Shown: one piece after another, positions 30,538 through 39,853 of the stretch
Position numbering within the stretch: position 1 is the stretch's first letter
How the letters are laid out: every line of letters starts with the position of its first letter
Source of the DNA: Huiozyma naganishii CBS 8797
Taxonomy: Eukaryota > Ascomycota > Saccharomycetes > Saccharomycetales > Saccharomycetaceae
Assembly: GCF_000348985.1 (NCBI RefSeq)
Contig: NC_035926.1
Span: forward strand, 62,001-126,000
Direction: 5' to 3'
Length of the DNA: 64,000 bases
Made by a program: the position numbers and the translations under genes
Notes under the pieces: generated by a model
Database searches by the model: none
What the model saw: only the letters and a program-made list of their open reading frames with translations
What the model was told of the DNA's origin: nothing

Positions 30538-32136
30538 TCACGATGGTACGCCCTCGAACTCCGATTTGGAGATTTGGTTCACGACACGTCGCCAGTTCTT
30601 CCTGTTGTCATGGATTGGCACGCTCACCACAGTTAGATACAGGACAACGAGCAGGAGGCACGCGGAGACGGCCACGACGGGGACCAGCGACGCCACGAAA
30701 CTCCGCTTGGAGACGGCGTTCTCGTAGGGGCACATCGCGTACAGTCCCCCCACGACCCAGCAGTTGCTCACAGATATCGAGTTCAAATTGACCCACAACT
30801 CCAAGTTATCCGTCACATTGCTCAGGTGCAACAGTAAAGACCTCTCCTCCAGCGGGGTCTGTGGAAGAGAGAAATTGTACCCGGGTCGGCACAGAGGATC
30901 TTTGAAGTTCTCGTAATCGAAGTACGATTCTCTGTCGTCCGCCACGTCCCAAAGGTATTGGTCTTCCTCGCTACGACACAGCCCCAATTTCGAATTGAAA
31001 CAGTTCCCCACAGCCCAAGATATCGACTGGTTCTCTGCAGTGTACCGTATCAGGGCACAGTTGTAAGCCTGCATGGAGTCCTTACCCATTAAAAGCCGAG
31101 AATTCGACAACCTTGGCTCGCCATCCCCCCACGTCCATATGAGACTGTGATGCAAAAGATCGACAACGTTCGTGATCGATGTTATGTTGTAATCGTTTGC
31201 GATGAGAGGGTTCAGCCCACAGCCTATGTACTGCTCTATGTCGTCTGGGGTGAAGGGGGCGTCCAAAAACCTCCACGATACAGCAGCGGTCTCCTCTATC
31301 TCTTCCACCGAGGAGGGGCATGAGAGAGAACTGTTCGTACTATCGTAATGGAAAGTCCCAGGTGGAAAAATGTATGAACTGTCCGTGTAGTTCAAGATAT
31401 TGGTAAGTTCAGTGACAATCAATCGCTTCCTCTTGTCGAACAAGAAATTCTGCACCGTAGGCCATTGCACAGACGAGTTGTTCGTCACAGTGTCGTTGAT
31501 CATTGTGACTTGGTCCTTCCTCAGATCCGCGGGCGCGTAAATGAAATGCGAGCCAATGTACTTGTCGAACACGTAGGTCAGATTCATGTTTGAATCGTGC
31601 GTCGAAGCCATCCAATTCTTCCACAGAGTCCCGTTGTTCGGGCCCGTCTCAAAATTTATTAGCAGTAAAAGGATGTTGGCGGATAGATCGTCGTGGCTTT
31701 GTACAATAAACGTCTCCAAAGTTTGCAAGAATGCCTGCAACGAGAGCGGCGTATCCTTTATAATCCAGCTGTTGACCCCAAGTTCCACGTCCAAAACAAA
31801 GGACTGTACCCCGGAGTTCAACAGGGACGAGAAAGTATCCAACAGTACGGACCCATTGAGACTTTGCGGAGTGTTGTAATAGGAGTTCTCGATATCGCTT
31901 GCGTTGTTGAACAGCACTTTACCCAAATTCACACCGACGTACGGTATCTGGTCCACGGTCACGTTCCGCATCAGGTCACGCTGCGACCGCATCGCCGTCT
32001 GCTGCTGGACGTATATCTGCGGCCACGAGTTCTGCGTCAACGCCGAGGACTGCTGCGCACCGCATACATGAGAGACACATCCACTGATCAGCAGGACGCA
32101 GAGCAGCTTTATCCAGTAAACCCTGGGAACAAACAT
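30538..32136 (-). CDS. MTC6: Lumenal/membrane protein Mtc6
   Basis: Protein of unknown biochemical role whose S. cerevisiae mutant is synthetic sick with cdc13-1. The product is 532 residues (S. cerevisiae 526). It starts with a signal peptide (MFVPRVYWIKLLCVLLISGCVSHVCG), has a long lumenal part with many N-glycosylation sequons (NVT, NAS, NGS, NMT, NNSS, NYT and others) and several cysteines, and ends with one membrane helix (about 485-508, SLVPVVAVSACLLLVVLYLTVVS) and a short cytosolic tail. This gives a type I topology. Identification rests on remembered family architecture and on position between PEX28 and SPO12 (YHR151C). Confidence 0.85.
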   Translation of the reverse strand: MFVPRVYWIKLLCVLLISGCVSHVCGAQQSSALTQNSWPQIYVQQQTAMRSQRDLMRNVTVDQIPYVGVNLGKVLFNNASDIENSYYNTPQSLNGSVLLDTFSSLLNSGVQSFVLDVELGVNSWIIKDTPLSLQAFLQTLETFIVQSHDDLSANILLLLINFETGPNNGTLWKNWMASTHDSNMNLTYVFDKYIGSHFIYAPADLRKDQVTMINDTVTNNSSVQWPTVQNFLFDKRKRLIVTELTNILNYTDSSYIFPPGTFHYDSTNSSLSCPSSVEEIEETAAVSWRFLDAPFTPDDIEQYIGCGLNPLIANDYNITSITNVVDLLHHSLIWTWGDGEPRLSNSRLLMGKDSMQAYNCALIRYTAENQSISWAVGNCFNSKLGLCRSEEDQYLWDVADDRESYFDYENFKDPLCRPGYNFSLPQTPLEERSLLLHLSNVTDNLELWVNLNSISVSNCWVVGGLYAMCPYENAVSKRSFVASLVPVVAVSACLLLVVLYLTVVSVPIHDNRKNWRRVVNQISKSEFEGVPS

Positions 32137-32573
32137 AGCCCTTGGGAAATTCTAAGCGATTGTAGAGGTGGTAAAATGGCACCAAAGTTTAGCATGCAAG
32201 CAAAGTGCGCTCTCTCTGGATCCAACAGTACTCCTCATCAACTGGTGAACGCATCGCGCTGTCTCTTCTGCATCAGGACCAGCAAGTGAGTACCAAGCCC
32301 TAAATTAGGATTTAGGGCTTGAAAAAGGTGTCCGAATTCGATAAAACTTCCCAATCCGGTAATTTAACAACACACTGTGCCCTTTTGGGAAAGAGTGGGC
32401 TCAATCGGGAAATAGTGCAATATGGAGCACCGAGGAGTGGGTACCAGAGCAGAGTATAGTTGGACCGTCAGTAGAGTTGTAGTCGGAGGTGTGTGTGTGT
32501 CTGTGTTGCTAGTGGGGATAGGTAGACGCGCACGGATTAGCAGAAAAACAGGTGTTAATTCCTGTGGTAGGCG
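32137..32573. other. MTC6-SPO12 divergent intergenic region
   Basis: About 440 bases with no supported gene. It contains an 11-bp-arm hairpin at 32295-32320 and a short GT-rich run near 32491. Confidence 0.6.
32295..32320. repeat. Inverted repeat in SPO12 promoter
   Basis: AAGCCCTAAAT and ATTTAGGGCTT are perfect arms separated by TAGG. No T tract follows directly. It could be a protein-binding site or a chance hairpin. Confidence 0.6.
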
Positions 32574-32879
32574 ATGGCAGAGATAGGAGACAGCGGGATT
32601 TCAGGGCACGAGAAGGGCGGTTCGTTATCAAGCAAAGTGGAAACCACGAGGCCGCTGTACCGTTCCGTATTCCACAATAGTACAGTTGCTGCTGCCAAAG
32701 TTGTGGGGCACAAACAGGGGAAACGGTTTGTCTCGCCGACGGACCGGTTAATGTCCCCCTGTTCGAAGAAGTTGAACCAGTACAAGCAGAAAGTAATGCT
32801 CACCAAATCGAAGCCAACGAAATTGCAATTCAACACAAAGGAGGGGTCAGATAAAGAGCCCAGCTCGTTAAGTAAATAG
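32574..32879 (+). CDS. SPO12: Mitotic/meiotic exit regulator Spo12
   Basis: Nucleolar FEAR-pathway protein that helps release Cdc14 phosphatase at anaphase and is needed for meiotic divisions. The product is only 101 residues (S. cerevisiae Spo12 173; paralog Bns1 137). The diagnostic motif VVGHKQGKRFVSPTDRLMSPCSKKLNQYK at about 44-72 contains the two SP phosphorylation sites of the Spo12/Bns1 family. The flanks are short and low in complexity. Order MTC6-SPO12-SPO16 equals YHR151-153, which favours SPO12 over BNS1. Its last 12 bases overlap the end of SPO16 on the other strand. Confidence 0.85.
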   Translation: MAEIGDSGISGHEKGGSLSSKVETTRPLYRSVFHNSTVAAAKVVGHKQGKRFVSPTDRLMSPCSKKLNQYKQKVMLTKSKPTKLQFNTKEGSDKEPSSLSK

Positions 32880-33425
32880 GTGTCTAATCAAATCCTCTAA
32901 CGATACGTAACTCGCTAGTAAATTCTCGATCTCTGCGTCGTCCGATACTCCTGCCATCTGGAAAAGTGTCATGAGGATTGTTTTCACGGCATAATCCTCA
33001 TCCACGGTCAGGTCGGACTCTGGTGTTTCCTCCGTGAGGAGATCTACTTGCCATGAGAGTAACGCTTTGTTGTTCTGGGAGAATCGTTGTCTGTTCTGAG
33101 TGGTCCGTTGAGTGACGAAGACTTTACTGGAGGTTTCCCGTCCAAACTGGAGAAATGCGCACGACAGTAACTGTTCCCAATAGCATAGTGGGTAAACGAG
33201 TGTGTCTATCTCCAGATTCACTCCAGCAACGGTGCTAGACATGATTTCCCCTTGCAATTTTTGAAGCAACTGCTCCAGCTTTGAGATAATCAGAGAGTCA
33301 CGGCGGTCAATTTGGTTATCACCGGTTATCCCGTCTACATCCTCCCAAAGCCGTTTTCGACTGATAGAGACAACCAAGATACGGTTTCTGCCACAGGTAA
33401 ATGTTCGTCTTTGTGTGATCTCCAT
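32868..33425 (-). CDS. SPO16: Meiotic crossover protein Spo16
   Basis: Meiosis-specific partner of Zip2 in the ZMM group; it promotes synapsis initiation and crossovers and is an XPF/ERCC1-related protein. The product is 185 residues (S. cerevisiae 198) from the ATG at 33425. The frame is open 22 codons upstream, but those read through the TATA region. The fast-evolving sequence includes IDTLVYPLCYWEQLLSCAFLQFGRE and ends in a helical LLASYVSLEDLIRHLFT. The name depends mainly on exact position (YHR153C), orientation and length; recall of the family supports it only in part. Confidence 0.75.
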   Translation of the reverse strand: MEITQRRTFTCGRNRILVVSISRKRLWEDVDGITGDNQIDRRDSLIISKLEQLLQKLQGEIMSSTVAGVNLEIDTLVYPLCYWEQLLSCAFLQFGRETSSKVFVTQRTTQNRQRFSQNNKALLSWQVDLLTEETPESDLTVDEDYAVKTILMTLFQMAGVSDDAEIENLLASYVSLEDLIRHLFT

Positions 33426-33452
33426 TGCCTTCTTCGTTATATAGAGATCCCT

Positions 33453-33476
33453 TCGGCGGTTACTGAGCTTTATATA
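33453..33476 (-). promoter_or_regulatory. SPO16 TATA box and URS1-like site
   Basis: On the minus strand TATATAAAG is followed by TAACCGCCGA (33462-33453), one base from the meiotic URS1 consensus TAGCCGCCGA bound by Ume6. Both lie within 55 bases of the SPO16 ATG. The mismatch falls in the GGCGGC core, so the site may be weak or fortuitous. Confidence 0.4.
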
Positions 33477-33523
33477 AAACAATATAATCACCGTATATAT
33501 ATACGGTGATTATATTGTTTTAT
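33474..33523. repeat. Perfect 50-bp palindrome upstream of SPO16
   Basis: Every base from 33474 to 33498 pairs with its partner from 33523 to 33499, with no spacer. The centre is CCGTATATATATACGG and the outer arms are AT-rich. It ends in the SPO16 TATA box. Confidence 0.9.
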
Positions 33524-33944
33524 TTGTTGTTTGAGCAAGATGGCGCTGTGACATCGGATTGAGCTGCACATAGGTTTTGGTTTACTCCACCGAGATCTTG
33601 GGGAGTATACGAGTATATATTTGCTGCGGCGTGCTAGTATACCGAGAAATAAGTTGTGGAGGGGTCGTTTTAAACAAGCCACGGACCTAGAAAAGACTGT
33701 CCAGTCACAAAAAAGAATGATGCATTGATAAGAGCGTCTGTATTGTGTGATGCGTTTATTGGTGTTAGACGAGCCCTCTGCCCAGCTCCGACAGCGATGT
33801 ACCGTTTTGTAGTGACACTAGCTCACTGACGCGTCTTTTATTGAACATAAAAAATAACGTGAAAGATAAAGGCAATGGCCCTGATGTAAACAATGTACAA
33901 GTGCTGTGAGCAAACAGGTACCCGGCACTCCCACGGATTGGTCA
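33524..33944. other. RTT107 upstream region
   Basis: About 420 bases with no supported gene. It holds an MCB element at 33828-33835 and otherwise mixed sequence. Confidence 0.6.
33828..33835. promoter_or_regulatory. MCB element before RTT107
   Basis: GACGCGTC, with the MBF core ACGCGT, lies 110 bases before the RTT107 ATG. MCB elements mark genes of DNA replication and repair expressed at G1/S. Confidence 0.5.
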
Positions 33945-36890
33945 ATGAATTCAGAGACGTTTAAGCATCTCAACATTTTGGTCATTGATACCGCTGGCTC
34001 TGGAAACGGTGAACGAGTGAAGAAATTGCTGCAAGAGAATGGTGTCAACAACTGCTATACATGGAGATCAAATGGTTCCAGCACCACTGGAGACTCGGCT
34101 AAGCAGTTTTTCAAGACGGAATGGGGCAGTAAAGATCTACATTTTGTCGTGAGTGACACTACAAATTTCCCCTTTTATAGGTGCGCTGCATTCGACTATA
34201 TGATACCCGTGGTGACACCAGATTGGGTCAGACATTCTTTGAACAGCAAGAAACTGGCAAAGACTGTCCTGTACTCTCCTGACGCGCGGCACTTCCTCAA
34301 GGACTCCGTAATCTGTCTACCGAGGAAGAATTTTAAATACACAGAGTACCTGTTATATTCTGAATTGATCATTTGCATGGGGGGCAGTCACTCAGAGGTT
34401 CTGAGTAGCAAAACGACACATTACATATGCAAGACTAAAGATGACCCTATAATGAGCAAAATTGCGGACTACATCAACAGTAAGCCAGACGAGAGGAAAA
34501 AATGGAACTTCAAAGTTGTCTACCCGATGTGGATCATCCATTGTTTCAAAAAGGGCCAGTTGGTTGACAACATTAGTAACATCTCCTGTATCAACGCCAA
34601 CGAACACTACGATGAAGATGAGAGGTGCCAGGACATATGGGATGAAGTCCTGGGCATCCCGTTCCAAGAACCAAAGCGATTTTTACAAGGTCATGAATTC
34701 ATCATCGACATTGATCTAGCCCTGGCTAGAGGACCGTACACTTTCCTTTTACAGTACGTAGAAAACTGTTCTGGCAGTATAAAGCACCATTTGAATTCCG
34801 ACGAAATCACAAGCAACGTCACTGCGGATTGTTTTATTGCACAGTCCGAAAAGACTTCAGAGTGTCAAACTAGCAGACGGACCACGCTGATGTGTGGTAA
34901 CCTGATATGGTTGTTTAATATGTGGTCCTTGGACTCGTTTACTCTACCAAGCAGTAAGATAATTTGGGGTCCGTTGAAACAAAGTGTTGTCAGATCCGAC
35001 GAGCTGATATTATCGTTCACGAACTATTTTGGATTACAAAGGTCCTATATTCAAAGGATAACGGAACGATTGGGCGGAGTCAGCACCACTTCCTTAACGA
35101 AAAGAAATACACATTTAGTGTCGCGGATGGCGATAGGCAAGAAGTTTGAACTGGCCAAACAGTGGGGCGGGCAACGTTGTAGAGTCGTCAACCATTTGTG
35201 GTTGGAGGAATGCTATAGACAGAAAAGAATAATGGATACTGAGGATCCCAGGTTCCAGAATTTCGAGGTTGGTAAAATGGGGTTGGATTTTAGTCTGGGC
35301 CAAATGAGTGATGCCACGGAAAACAAGGATATCGTACTACAGTTGCAGGATAGTGACAATGAGAGTCTACTAAACTGGAATGAAAGCGATAGCACAGCGA
35401 GTACAACAATACCTTCCCCAGTCAAGGAGACTTCACGGGGTGTCGATTTGGGAACAGACGCTGTAACAATGAGGAATATAGATGAGGACGACTTAGGAAC
35501 CGCATCACCGGAGGAACTGGAAGTCGGTACCGCAAAACCGAATCCAACCACAAATATACCAGACGATCATAATGAGGGCACTGAAGATGTACCCGTCCAT
35601 GGCGATGTTGTTGAGGAACATGTACCCGCTAGTATCCTACCAAATTACGCTGAAGATGGTGAGTTTGAGACTGCTCCTGACAAGTACGCTGATCTTTTCA
35701 GCAATTTATCACAAACTTCAGATGATCGTATGGGAGGTGTTGAGCAGGCGAAACCAAAGACTGAAGAGTTGACCACACCGATTGCCTCTAGACAAACTTT
35801 TGTGAAAAATACTGTACACGACCCTACCGGGGGGACACCAACTGCCTCCAAAAAAACATATGTCAAGACCACGACACAAGACCCTAATGCGGATACGCCT
35901 ATAACACCACCAACAGAACCCGCTCTCTCTGGTGTAGGAAGACGACAAGCGCGTGCTGAAGCAGAGAAGCGGTTGCATACGGATATCGAGGCTCTTAACG
36001 CGTTCCAAAAAAATTCCAAGAGAAAGAGGATAGGTGATCTACTACCGGAGGAGATTGAGCAGTTGGAGTCTGTGAAAAGGGTCAACAATGAAGCGAGGGA
36101 TATAGTTTGCCAACTCAATAAGGACAGCACAGTAGAGAGTGAAACTTTTTTGAAAACCGTCAGGCATACGTACAGTATCGTTGCATACATCACTGGTTGT
36201 TTGGACGATATGACGGCCTTGGACAAGGCGATTCTGAAGCTTGTTGGGATAAAAATAGTGAAGCATGAGAACGAGCATGTGCGGCACTTGAACTGTATTG
36301 TTGCACCCAAAGTGATGCGGACTGCCAAATTCTTGATCAGTTTGAGCTTCAAACCGTTGAAATACGTCTTGCTACCACAATTTATAAGTGATGTGCTGAA
36401 TGCGGTATCCAGGGGGGCATCTTTCCCACTGGACTTCGAACGGTACGTGATTCCGGGGTTTGACATGACACTAGTGGACAGGACATCCTTGCCCACTGCA
36501 GTGTTTGAAAGGGCGCATATCACACACGTCAACGTCATGGGGGACATCAGGGGCGGGTTCGATGTAATATCGCATATCCTCCAAAAGCACGGGGTCCAAG
36601 ACATTCACAAATTGAGGTCGTTACCAGATGATACTTTGGTCGCGAACAACCATCACCGCAGAAGCAAGACCATCGTCTCCGGTAAGAAAACGATACACAC
36701 GCCACCGCTTTGTGTCGTCATGGGCGCGAAGAAGTCGCAGGTGGCCAAGTTGAAGAAACTGTGGACGCAGTCCAACGATTCCAACACGGAGGGACTTTTT
36801 GTCATCTCGTGGGACTGGTGTGTCGACACACTGTTCCGTATGGACGTGGACTACAGCAAATCGGAGCACGTACTTTTCAGTTCGTTATAG
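33945..36890 (+). CDS. RTT107: BRCT scaffold protein Rtt107
   Basis: Nuclear multi-BRCT scaffold recruited to damaged or stalled forks by Rtt101 and gamma-H2A, working with Slx4, Dpb11 and Smc5/6. The product is 981 residues (S. cerevisiae 1070) from the ATG at 33945; an in-frame GTG 13 codons upstream is less likely. BRCT signatures: four in the N-terminal part, for example VVTPDWVRHSL, VVYPMWIIHCFKKGQ and VVNHLWLEECYRQKR, and two at the C-terminus ending FVISWDWCVDTLFRMDVDYSKSEH. The middle (about 480-690) is an acidic, Ser/Thr-rich linker. Position equals YHR154W. The next S. cerevisiae genes YSP1 and LIN1 are absent here. Confidence 0.9.
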   Translation: MNSETFKHLNILVIDTAGSGNGERVKKLLQENGVNNCYTWRSNGSSTTGDSAKQFFKTEWGSKDLHFVVSDTTNFPFYRCAAFDYMIPVVTPDWVRHSLNSKKLAKTVLYSPDARHFLKDSVICLPRKNFKYTEYLLYSELIICMGGSHSEVLSSKTTHYICKTKDDPIMSKIADYINSKPDERKKWNFKVVYPMWIIHCFKKGQLVDNISNISCINANEHYDEDERCQDIWDEVLGIPFQEPKRFLQGHEFIIDIDLALARGPYTFLLQYVENCSGSIKHHLNSDEITSNVTADCFIAQSEKTSECQTSRRTTLMCGNLIWLFNMWSLDSFTLPSSKIIWGPLKQSVVRSDELILSFTNYFGLQRSYIQRITERLGGVSTTSLTKRNTHLVSRMAIGKKFELAKQWGGQRCRVVNHLWLEECYRQKRIMDTEDPRFQNFEVGKMGLDFSLGQMSDATENKDIVLQLQDSDNESLLNWNESDSTASTTIPSPVKETSRGVDLGTDAVTMRNIDEDDLGTASPEELEVGTAKPNPTTNIPDDHNEGTEDVPVHGDVVEEHVPASILPNYAEDGEFETAPDKYADLFSNLSQTSDDRMGGVEQAKPKTEELTTPIASRQTFVKNTVHDPTGGTPTASKKTYVKTTTQDPNADTPITPPTEPALSGVGRRQARAEAEKRLHTDIEALNAFQKNSKRKRIGDLLPEEIEQLESVKRVNNEARDIVCQLNKDSTVESETFLKTVRHTYSIVAYITGCLDDMTALDKAILKLVGIKIVKHENEHVRHLNCIVAPKVMRTAKFLISLSFKPLKYVLLPQFISDVLNAVSRGASFPLDFERYVIPGFDMTLVDRTSLPTAVFERAHITHVNVMGDIRGGFDVISHILQKHGVQDIHKLRSLPDDTLVANNHHRRSKTIVSGKKTIHTPPLCVVMGAKKSQVAKLKKLWTQSNDSNTEGLFVISWDWCVDTLFRMDVDYSKSEHVLFSSL

Positions 36891-37330
36891 ACAGCTATGC
36901 TAATATGAATATGTAAAGTGTTGCAAACATTCCGTGTACTTACAGAATGCTCGCAACAGTGGCGTATACAAACTCGTTATCGCCCGCCCAGCAATACCGT
37001 CTGTAACAACCCACCCCACGGTCACCCACAACCACCGCAGCACCAAGCGCGGCTACACGACCAACGGCCGGCTTAACTCCCTTCGACTGTCTCACAATCC
37101 CACCAACAGACATGCTAACGCTATGTATAAAGCTATACACGTATCTGAGGTACCGTACCGTCCAAGTTAACTGTCGATATGAGATGCTGTGACGGTTCGG
37201 TTCCCTTTATACTGCTCGATTCTGAGAAGAGGGGAAGGGTATCATGCGGCGCTATCATATTGCTGGATTCACGCTTTAGCGCCAAGATCCAACACCGAAG
37301 ACGAGGGACCCTTCAAGACAGCTCTCGAGG
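36891..37330. other. RTT107-REC104 intergenic region
   Basis: About 440 bases where LIN1 and YSP1 would lie in S. cerevisiae. I see no remnant of either. A GC-rich stretch at 36980-37100 gives a 57-codon ATG frame on the minus strand (37113-36940) that I do not recognise. Confidence 0.5.
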
Positions 37331-37864
37331 ATGCAAGAGCTGTTGCTTGTAGGGTCCCTCGACGGCAGTGTACTAGAGCAGCTTGGAATGATGGAGTCTC
37401 AGTTGAATGGTGATGGTCCCCAGGATGCTTTTGAAGTGGTGCTGGTGAGCGAGTTTGCGGACAAGTACGGTGTCTCGGACGCCGCGAGGCGGCGGTTCGG
37501 GGTGTGCAACCCTTCAGTGGAGAGAATCACGGAGGGGGAGTTCCGGCAGTGGGAAAGGCTGTTTAAGCGCGTGGTGCCACCGGTACCGCTGGCCAGAATG
37601 GGACCACCCTCATCCGTCGGTGTTGCTGTCTCTCAGGACCTGGAGGGCGATACGTTCCGGCCTCTGCTAAGCGCTTCGAGTGACCGAAGGCCCATTTCGG
37701 CAGCCAGGTATGTACTGTGCTCTGAGGACACGCATGTGCAAGGGCAGAGTGTCCCCTGCTACATTTTGGAGACGTCGCCGGCGCTGGAACCGCAGGGCGG
37801 TCCAGTGCAAGACAAGAGAAGCAGTCCGCCCGCGTCTTTCTTGCTCTACACGAGCGACACTTAG
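37331..37864 (+). CDS. REC104: Meiotic recombination protein Rec104 (divergent)
   Basis: Partner of Rec102 and Spo11 in the meiotic double-strand-break core complex. The product is 177 residues (S. cerevisiae 182). Sequence similarity is low but ordered: FADKYGVSDAARRRFGVCNPSVERITEGEFRQWERLF aligns with the Rec104 N-terminal region ending in FGLNNKTVKRINKDEF, and RPISAARYVL with its RPISSSS stretch. It sits between RTT107 and TDA11 in the correct strand, as YHR157W does. Fast evolution is normal for this family, so synteny carries most of the weight. Confidence 0.65.
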   Translation: MQELLLVGSLDGSVLEQLGMMESQLNGDGPQDAFEVVLVSEFADKYGVSDAARRRFGVCNPSVERITEGEFRQWERLFKRVVPPVPLARMGPPSSVGVAVSQDLEGDTFRPLLSASSDRRPISAARYVLCSEDTHVQGQSVPCYILETSPALEPQGGPVQDKRSSPPASFLLYTSDT

Positions 37865-38161
37865 CTACTGGGAAAGAAGATTGGCTACTGTACTAGTGGT
37901 TTTTGCACAGGCGGTACGTACTAAGAAGGTTGCTACATCCAAGTGGTGTACTCAACTGTTACGGATGTGCATCGCCGCTCCTTTAAAGTGAAAAAAGTTG
38001 ATATTAAGGCTTACGAAGAAAGGCCAAGATATCCATGTGACAAGGGTTCACGGTGTTTGCTGATCATTGTGGTAGGTGGTACAGGTCAATTTGGTTGAAT
38101 CATAGTGTGGTGGTAGGGGTGTAGCTAGGATTTCTTGGAAGAAACGTACAGAAACCTGAAT

Positions 38162-39748
38162 ATGTTGGATAAATTTGATGCATTCATACAGGAAACAGAT
38201 AGGCAGCTGGATGTAGACACGAGTACTCGGTCGCCCAGTTTGATGGGAAGGCGAGCCACATCTGCAGAACTTAAGGGCGGAATGGCGAATGGTACGGGCC
38301 TAGCGATATTTGGTCCCGGTGATGGTGACGTACAGACAAATTCAAAGTCGTCGACTCATGGGAACCCGAAGTCCCAAACAAGATACATTAGAAACCTGAA
38401 TAATACAGGTAGCCATCCCATTGCACAACAACAGCAGCAGCAGCAACGTCAGCTGGTACATACAAGGGTGGAAAACATACAGGACCAGCCATTGGTAGTC
38501 GAACCGCAGGAGAAAGGCGGGGCTGAACTCGCTGAGGCACATATACCGACTTCGCCAAGTGCGCACAGGACGTATCTGCGATTGCGCGGGAAATCGCAGT
38601 TGAAATCTGCTGTAGTTAATAAGAGACGGTCGTTGATTCAGCCTATAATACCGCATATCGAGCCGGTACCGCAGGAGGCTATCACACATCAGGGGACAAA
38701 CGTACACGGTGTTCAGGATCCGTCTTTGACTACCAATGCCCACAGCACTTCTATGGCCGGTTCAGAGAACGCGTTCCACTCAAGGACGAGCTCCTCAAGC
38801 TCCTTAATGTTAAACACAACCGATCAAACCAACAACCTATTGAAAACTTTGGCTAATAAAGAATTGGAACTGTTTGACAGTAAACGGAAAATTGAGGATT
38901 TGAAGAGACAGTTGGCAAACTGCGAGAAAACATACCAGCAGCAATCGAAGGATCTGCAACTGCTGAAGGAGAAAGTCTCGAAACGTATCAATACAACTAA
39001 TGAACAATTGGAGAAACTCTCGTCGCAGTCTGCCATCACTCCTGAGAGAAACTTATCGCCACAACCACAGAAACAAAAACCCATGGCGAACTCGGCATCC
39101 CCGATAGCGAGAAGAGTGCATAAGATGGAGGACTCGCCGAAGTTAGGGGAAGCGAACTCTGCCGCTGATGATTTTCAAGATATTGCGAAAGTGGGGTCAT
39201 TTTCTCCCAGGATTAAACCCGAGGAGGTTTCTAAGTTGACAAGCTCTGATCGCAACAGTGTGGAGAGAGATAGTACTCTCTGGACCAAGCCACTGGCCAT
39301 TTTGAACCAGTTTGACCAGATCCTGCAAAACGAACTGGAGAAATCTCTAAACTGGGATCACGATCCGGAGAGTTCAGAAACCCGTTTTATCGGAGGGATG
39401 AAGGCCAGCAGGGAAGGTAATTTTGATGACAGTCCCGTATCGGATAATGCATCATCCAATTCATCGTCTGACAAAGAAGGTAGGAACAGGCAGAGTGTCA
39501 CCTCATCCATATGGAATTTTGTCAGCGATATGAAAACGGGGTTGTTGGGTATCGTGGAGGAGCCTTCTAAACCTGGAGAATCGGGGGCGAACAGCCCCTC
39601 TTCACCCGGAATAAAGGCTTTCAAAACTACAAAGAAGCACAGTGATCAAGACGTTGCTCATTCAACAGCTGTCGAGACGAATGGTAGTAAATCACAGAAT
39701 AAGGCCAAATTTGATAGCAGCGCTGTCGAAATGTCAAGTTACATTTGA
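38162..39748 (+). CDS. TDA11: Uncharacterised cytoplasmic protein Tda11
   Basis: Protein of unknown molecular function; the S. cerevisiae ortholog (YHR159W) was named for topoisomerase-I damage sensitivity. The product is 528 residues from MLDKFDAFIQE at 38162; a TTG nine codons upstream is ignored. Conserved blocks are the N-terminal DKFDAFI..TDRQLDVDTSTR, the KRRSLIQP motif, a coiled coil at about 225-300 (LLKTLANKELELFDSKRKIEDLKRQL) and LWTKPLAILNQFDQILQNELEKSLNWD followed by SIWNFVSDMKTGLLGI. A poly-Gln run (about residues 90-96, bases 38427-38450) and Ser/Asn-rich linkers make up the rest. KEL1, which precedes it in S. cerevisiae, is absent. Confidence 0.88.
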   Translation: MLDKFDAFIQETDRQLDVDTSTRSPSLMGRRATSAELKGGMANGTGLAIFGPGDGDVQTNSKSSTHGNPKSQTRYIRNLNNTGSHPIAQQQQQQQRQLVHTRVENIQDQPLVVEPQEKGGAELAEAHIPTSPSAHRTYLRLRGKSQLKSAVVNKRRSLIQPIIPHIEPVPQEAITHQGTNVHGVQDPSLTTNAHSTSMAGSENAFHSRTSSSSSLMLNTTDQTNNLLKTLANKELELFDSKRKIEDLKRQLANCEKTYQQQSKDLQLLKEKVSKRINTTNEQLEKLSSQSAITPERNLSPQPQKQKPMANSASPIARRVHKMEDSPKLGEANSAADDFQDIAKVGSFSPRIKPEEVSKLTSSDRNSVERDSTLWTKPLAILNQFDQILQNELEKSLNWDHDPESSETRFIGGMKASREGNFDDSPVSDNASSNSSSDKEGRNRQSVTSSIWNFVSDMKTGLLGIVEEPSKPGESGANSPSSPGIKAFKTTKKHSDQDVAHSTAVETNGSKSQNKAKFDSSAVEMSSYI

Positions 39749-39853
39749 AGCTTTTGAGTAAACACCTGTGTCGAAAGCTGTTTGTGAATATTTAAACCCC
39801 TAATTGATCATATCTAGTACGTACATGTAAACGGTGAAACAATCTGCATTTTA

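Noticed and set aside
36940..37113. 57-codon minus-strand ATG frame in the RTT107-REC104 spacer
   Set aside because: It is rich in Ala/Val/Gly because the DNA is GC-rich, it matches no family I know, and the nearest TATA-like site is too close to the ATG.
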